A stretch of 64,000 nt of DNA from assembly GCA_019413955.1 (NCBI GenBank), contig DXMX01000001.1, positions 40,363 through 104,362 on the forward strand. The letters are read 5' to 3'. Shown in pieces: positions 60,763 to 64,000 of this stretch; within the stretch, counting starts at the first letter, position 1, and each line of letters opens with the position of its first letter. The position numbers and the translations under genes were made by a program. This stretch comes from Collinsella sp. GTDB lineage: Bacteria; Actinomycetota; Coriobacteriia; Coriobacteriales; Coriobacteriaceae. The notes beneath the pieces are model-generated. The model made no database searches. It was not told the DNA's origin and saw nothing but the letters and a program-made list of their open reading frames with translations.

Positions 60763-62172
60763 TTACTCACCCAGCAGGCTCTTGGTGATGGAGGCAGCGG
60801 CCTTCTTGCCGGCGCCCATCGCCAGAATGACCGTAGCGGCACCGGTGACGATGTCGCCGCCGGCCCAGATGCGGGGATCGGTGGTCTGGCCGGTCTCCTC
60901 GTCGGCGACGATGTAGCCCCACTTGTTGAGCTCCATCTTGCCTCCGATCTTGGCAGCGAAGGGGTTGGCGTTAGTGCCGATAGCCGAGATCGCGACGTCG
61001 CAGGGGATCTCCTCGATGGCGCCCTCGATGGGCACCGGGCGACGGCGGCCGGACTCGTCGGGCTCGCCGAGCTCCATCTTCTGGACCTTGACGGCGCACA
61101 CTGAGCCGTCCTCGCCAGCGACAAACTCGAGCGGGGAGACGAGCGGCAGAACCTCGACGCCCTCGGCCTTAGCATGGTGCAGCTCGGCGCGACGGCAGGG
61201 CATCTCGTCCTCGGTACGACGGTAGGCGATGATGGCGTGCTCGGCGCCCAGGCGCTTGGCGGTACGGACGGCGTCCATAGCCACGTTGCCGCCACCAAAG
61301 ACGACGACGTTCTTGCCGTGCTTGGTGGGGGTGTCGTACTCGGGGAACTTGTTGGCCTTCATCAGGTTCACGCGGGTGAGGTACTCGTTTGCGAAGAAGA
61401 CGTTGGGCAGGTTCTCGCCGGGAACGTTGAGGAACTTGGGCAGGCCAGCGCCGGTCGCCACGTAGATGGCGTCGAAGCCCTGCTCGAACAGCTCCTCGGC
61501 CGTGGCCATGTTGCCCACGACGGAGTTGTACTCAAACTTGACGCCCATGTCCTCCAGGCCGTCAATCTCGCGCTTGACGACTGCCTTGGGCAGACGGAAC
61601 TCGGGGATGCCGTAGACCAGCACGCCGCCGCCGGTGAAGAAGGCCTCAAAGACGGTGACGTCAAAGCCGTTGCGGGCGAGCTCGCCAGCGCAGGTGATGC
61701 CGGACGGGCCGGAGCCGACGACGGCGACCTTCTTGCCGTTCTTGGGGGCCATCTTGGGCGTGGAGGCGAGCTCGGGGCGGTCACCCAGGAAGCGCTCGAG
61801 CTGACCGATGGCCACGGGCTCGGACTTCTTGCCACGGATGCACTTGCCCTCGCACTGGTTCTCCTGCGGGCAGACGCGACCGCAGATGGCGGGAAGCATG
61901 GAGTCCTCGCGGATGGTATCGAGGGCGCCGCCGAAGTCCTTCGCGCGGATCTGCTCGATAAAGCGGGGGATGTTGATGTTGACGGGGCAGCCCTCAACAC
62001 AGAACGGCTTCTTGCAGTTGAGGCAGCGCTCGGCCTCGGCCAGCGCCATCTCCTCGGTGAAGCCCTTGTCGACGGGGCGGAAGTCGCAGGCGCGCTCGGC
62101 AGCCGGCTCCTCGTTATCGGGGGTGCGGGGCGACTTCATATCGGCAACGAAACGACCGTTAACTAGTGGCAT
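60763..62172 (-). CDS. NADPH-dependent glutamate synthase small-subunit-type oxidoreductase (NfnB-like)
   Basis: 469 residues. The N-terminus has two cysteine clusters for [4Fe-4S] centres: CLNCKKPFCVEGCPV and CGRVCPQENQCEGKC. The FAD site is VAVVGSGPSGITCAGELARNG and the NADP site VVVFGGGNVAMDAVRTAKRLGA. The C-terminus has IWAGGDIVTGAATVILAMGAGKKAA. Annotated elsewhere as GltA/SudA. Its overlap (10 bp) with an NfnA-type gene points to NfnAB, which transfers electrons between NADH, ferredoxin and NADPH by bifurcation, rather than to glutamate synthesis. Confidence 0.92.
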   Translation of the reverse strand: MPLVNGRFVADMKSPRTPDNEEPAAERACDFRPVDKGFTEEMALAEAERCLNCKKPFCVEGCPVNINIPRFIEQIRAKDFGGALDTIREDSMLPAICGRVCPQENQCEGKCIRGKKSEPVAIGQLERFLGDRPELASTPKMAPKNGKKVAVVGSGPSGITCAGELARNGFDVTVFEAFFTGGGVLVYGIPEFRLPKAVVKREIDGLEDMGVKFEYNSVVGNMATAEELFEQGFDAIYVATGAGLPKFLNVPGENLPNVFFANEYLTRVNLMKANKFPEYDTPTKHGKNVVVFGGGNVAMDAVRTAKRLGAEHAIIAYRRTEDEMPCRRAELHHAKAEGVEVLPLVSPLEFVAGEDGSVCAVKVQKMELGEPDESGRRRPVPIEGAIEEIPCDVAISAIGTNANPFAAKIGGKMELNKWGYIVADEETGQTTDPRIWAGGDIVTGAATVILAMGAGKKAAASITKSLLGE

Positions 62173-63002
62173 GCGCAGCTCTTTTCCTCATAGGCCTTGA
62201 GGGACGCGCCCTCTTCGGAACGGTAAGCGGCCTGGCGGGCACGAAGGTCATCCCAGTCGACCAGGGTGGCATCGAAGTCGGGGCCGTCGACGCAAGCGAA
62301 CTTGGTCACGCCGCCCACCTCGACGCGGCAGCAGCCGCACATGCCGGTGCCGTCAACCATGATGGGGTTGAGCGACGCGGTGATGGGGGTGTCGTACTTC
62401 TGGGCGGTGAGGGTCGAGAACTTCATCATCGGAACGGGGCCGACGCAGAAGACCTGGCTCACGGCCTTGTCCTGCAGCAGGCGCTCCAGCGGAGCGGTGA
62501 CAACGCCCTGCTCGCCGTAGGAGCCGTCGTCAGTGGTGATGTGGATGTGGTCCTCGTCGAGCAGCTCGCGGAACTGGTCCTCCATGAGCAGGAGGTCCTT
62601 GGTGCGGGCGCCCATGATGGCGTGCACCTCGTGACCGGTCTCGACCAGGTGCTTGGCGACCGGGAAGGCAATTGCCAGGCCGACGCCGCCGCCAATGACG
62701 GCGCAGGGGCCCTCGGCCATCTCGGTGGGAACGCCCAGCGGGCCCACGACGTCGCGCAGCGACTCGCCGGCCTCGTAGGTGGACAGCATCTCGGTGGTCT
62801 TGCCGATCACCATGAAGATGAACTCGACCCAGCCCTCGTCACCGTTCCAGCCGGCCAGGGTAAACGGGACGCGCTCGCCCGTCTCGTTGGCGCGAACCAT
62901 GAGGAACTGTCCAGCGTGCGCATGCTTGGCGATTGCGGGCGCCTCGATGCGGAACTTGAACACCTTCTCCGAGAACTGCGTCTTCTCCAGGATCTTATAC
63001 AT
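62163..63002 (-). CDS. Sulfide/dihydroorotate dehydrogenase-like FAD/NAD-binding subunit (NfnA-like)
   Basis: 279 residues. A ferredoxin-reductase-like FAD domain (about 1-95, VPFTLAGWNGDEGWVEFIF) is followed by an NAD-binding domain (CAVIGGGVGLAIAFPVAKHL) and a C-terminal [2Fe-2S] motif: GTGMCGCCRVEVGG plus CVDGPDFD. This is the PyrK/NfnA architecture. The gene overlaps NfnB by 10 bp, so the two are made in a fixed ratio. No pyrD lies nearby, which favours NfnA over PyrK. Confidence 0.93.
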   Translation of the reverse strand: MYKILEKTQFSEKVFKFRIEAPAIAKHAHAGQFLMVRANETGERVPFTLAGWNGDEGWVEFIFMVIGKTTEMLSTYEAGESLRDVVGPLGVPTEMAEGPCAVIGGGVGLAIAFPVAKHLVETGHEVHAIMGARTKDLLLMEDQFRELLDEDHIHITTDDGSYGEQGVVTAPLERLLQDKAVSQVFCVGPVPMMKFSTLTAQKYDTPITASLNPIMVDGTGMCGCCRVEVGGVTKFACVDGPDFDATLVDWDDLRARQAAYRSEEGASLKAYEEKSCACH

Positions 63003-63173
63003 AGAACCCCTCTCTTGTTAGGGCGGCCGAACCGTGCCTCCACGGAAATGGACGGCAGCCCGAATAAAACCGTACGCGCACAGGCGTTGTGCAGACATAC
63101 GGTACAAATTATACCCTCATGGGCATGTCGCTTACGTGTATCTTCGGCAGGTGGGAAAAGGGTTTATCCGGTT

Positions 63174-63213
63174 CGACCTACCAAAAAGGGACAGGTTTAT
63201 TTTGGTCGGTTTT
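63174..63213. repeat. GGGACAGG palindrome (ACCTACCAAAA arms)
   Basis: CGACCTACCAAAAAGGGACA...TTTTGGTCGGTTTT, similar to 39575-39615 including the centre AGGGACAGGTTTATTTTGG. Confidence 0.8.
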
Positions 63214-63228
63214 ATCAGGCAAAACGGC

Positions 63229-63270
63229 AAAGGGGGCCGGCCTCGGGTTGTGATGAGGCCGGCCCCCTTT
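63229..63270 (-). terminator. Terminator after pth
   Basis: AAAGGGGGCCGGCCTC / GAGGCCGGCCCCCTTT, 16-bp perfect stem, loop of 10. On the minus strand the tail is TTTGCCGTTTT. Confidence 0.75.
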
Positions 63271-63337
63271 GGGGTGCTATGCGTGTATGGCGGCGCGCGG
63301 TTTATCGTGATGCCGCAACTGGGGCGTTTCCGCAGAT

Positions 63338-63376
63338 AAAACCTGCCAAAATAAACATCCCTAAATGATAGGTTTT
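63338..63376. repeat. AAAACCTGCCAAAA palindrome over the pth stop
   Basis: AAAACCTGCCAAAATAAACATCCCTAAATGATAGGTTTT. The stop codon of pth (63375-63377) lies in its end, as purF's stop lies at the end of 39575-39615. Confidence 0.65.
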
Positions 63377-64000
63377 AGTGCTTGCCGTTGGCGGAGGCGG
63401 CGCCGTTGACGTGGTCGCGGGCATAGATCACGCCGTGCACGATGGCGAGACCCGCGGCGTCGGCGGCGCGGGCGCAGGTGTCCTGGAAGTCATCGGCCTC
63501 GCGGGCGCGCAGCTGTTTGAGCACATAGTCTGCCACGGCCATCTTGCCGGGAGGGTTGCCGATGCCGGTGCGGATACGGCTAAAGTCGCGGCTGCCCATC
63601 TTGTCGATGATGGAGCGCAGGCCGTTGTGCCCGGCGTGGCCACCGCCCACCTTGACGCGCACGTCACCGGCGGGGATGTCGAGCTCGTCGTGAATCACGA
63701 GTAGCTCCTCGGCCTTGATCTTGTACTCGCGGCAGAGCTTGGAGATGGGGCCACCCGAGGTATTCATATACGACTGCGGCTTGACCAGCACGATCTGGCG
63801 CTTGCCACCCTCTTCCTCGGGATCGTTGATGTTGATGAGTGCGACCTCGGCGCCGGCCTGGTTTTTCCAGTACGTGACACCGGCCTGACGGGCCAGCTCG
63901 TCGATTGCCTTAAAGCCAGCGTTGTGGCGGGTTTCGGCATATTCCTCGCCAGGGTTGCCAAGTCCGGCAACCATGCGAATCTTAAGCGGCTGTGCAGCTG
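63375..64000 (-). CDS. pth: Peptidyl-tRNA hydrolase, 5' end beyond the window
   Basis: 199 residues from ATG 63974 shown, with the family motifs GLGNPGEEYAETRHNAGF (catalytic histidine in RHN), KPQSYMNTSGGPI, HDELDIPAGDVRVKVGGGHAGHNGLRSI and RIRTGIGNPPG. It recycles tRNA by cutting peptidyl-tRNA. Codons before ATG 63974 (AAQPLKIR) keep the frame open to the edge and look coding, since Pth proteins normally begin about 2-8 residues before VAGLGNPG. The true start may lie outside the window. Confidence 0.95.
   Translation of the reverse strand, partial: AAQPLKIRMVAGLGNPGEEYAETRHNAGFKAIDELARQAGVTYWKNQAGAEVALININDPEEEGGKRQIVLVKPQSYMNTSGGPISKLCREYKIKAEELLVIHDELDIPAGDVRVKVGGGHAGHNGLRSIIDKMGSRDFSRIRTGIGNPPGKMAVADYVLKQLRAREADDFQDTCARAADAAGLAIVHGVIYARDHVNGAASANGKH

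Larger units (their letters stand above)
63003..63374. other. Intergenic region with repeats and terminator
   Basis: 372 bp without a gene: the nfnA upstream region, two AAAACCTGCCAAAA-type palindromes (63174, 63338) and the pth terminator. Confidence 0.6.

Overview
The window looks like chromosomal DNA of a high-GC, Gram-positive gut actinobacterium of the class Coriobacteriia, most likely Collinsella or a close relative. This is inferred from codon usage and family content: a LuxR regulator fused to a transporter-like membrane domain, LAxTG-anchored surface proteins, the rpsF-ssb-rpsR-rplI-dnaB cluster, and many small palindromes with a GGGGACAG core. No database search was run. Almost all of the window is ordinary chromosome. 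No prophage, CRISPR array or intact transposase gene is visible.

Layout. 1-0.5 kb: tRNA-Ile/Ala/Ile. 0.6-7.3 kb: a bifunctional-nuclease-family protein, two small unknowns, the ribosome-associated GTPase TypA, a bactofilin-like membrane protein, a TRIC-type channel, and a PD-(D/E)xK nuclease-like gene lying between two copies of a palindromic repeat. 7.5-7.7 kb: two tRNA-Ser genes on the minus strand. 8.2-11.5 kb: rpsF-ssb-rpsR-rplI and dnaB. 11.6-15.1 kb: purA, purD and a Nudix hydrolase. 15.1-17.9 kb: an ABC exporter and an unknown membrane protein. 18.1-22.9 kb: carAB with a PyrR-type RNA site over the carA ribosome binding site. 22.8-25.4 kb: a small accessory patch with a truncated EamA transporter, a YhcG-type nuclease and a toxin-antitoxin remnant.

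25.8-33.7 kb is a beta-glucoside utilisation locus: two GH1 6-phospho-beta-glucosidases, an RpiR regulator, a ChbG/YdjC deacetylase, a three-gene PTS (IIC, IIB, IIA) and a ROK sugar kinase. The sugar would enter phosphorylated through the PTS, be split by the GH1 enzymes, and the free glucose be phosphorylated by the kinase. Two matching TTTCA-N5-TGAAA palindromes sit upstream of the first GH1 gene and in the regulator/chbG intergenic region. They are a plausible regulon signature. A 203-bp MITE-like element follows the locus.

34.3-41.5 kb: purE, a class B sortase, a MoaE-like protein, a CmpB-type membrane protein, then purF-purM-purN. 41.8-49.8 kb: an AlbA/ATPase-fold regulator, a PTS IIA, a PpiC-type foldase, YqeY, a polar amino acid ABC transporter in four genes, and a cytidylate-kinase-like protein. 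49.8-51.2 kb: a frameshifted LuxR-type regulator. 51.4-60.4 kb: two secreted surface proteins (654 and about 2209 residues) with near-identical LAxTG anchoring ends and duplicated downstream palindrome arrays. 60.8-63.0 kb: NfnB and NfnA, a likely electron-bifurcating transhydrogenase. 63.4 kb to the end: pth, cut by the window edge.
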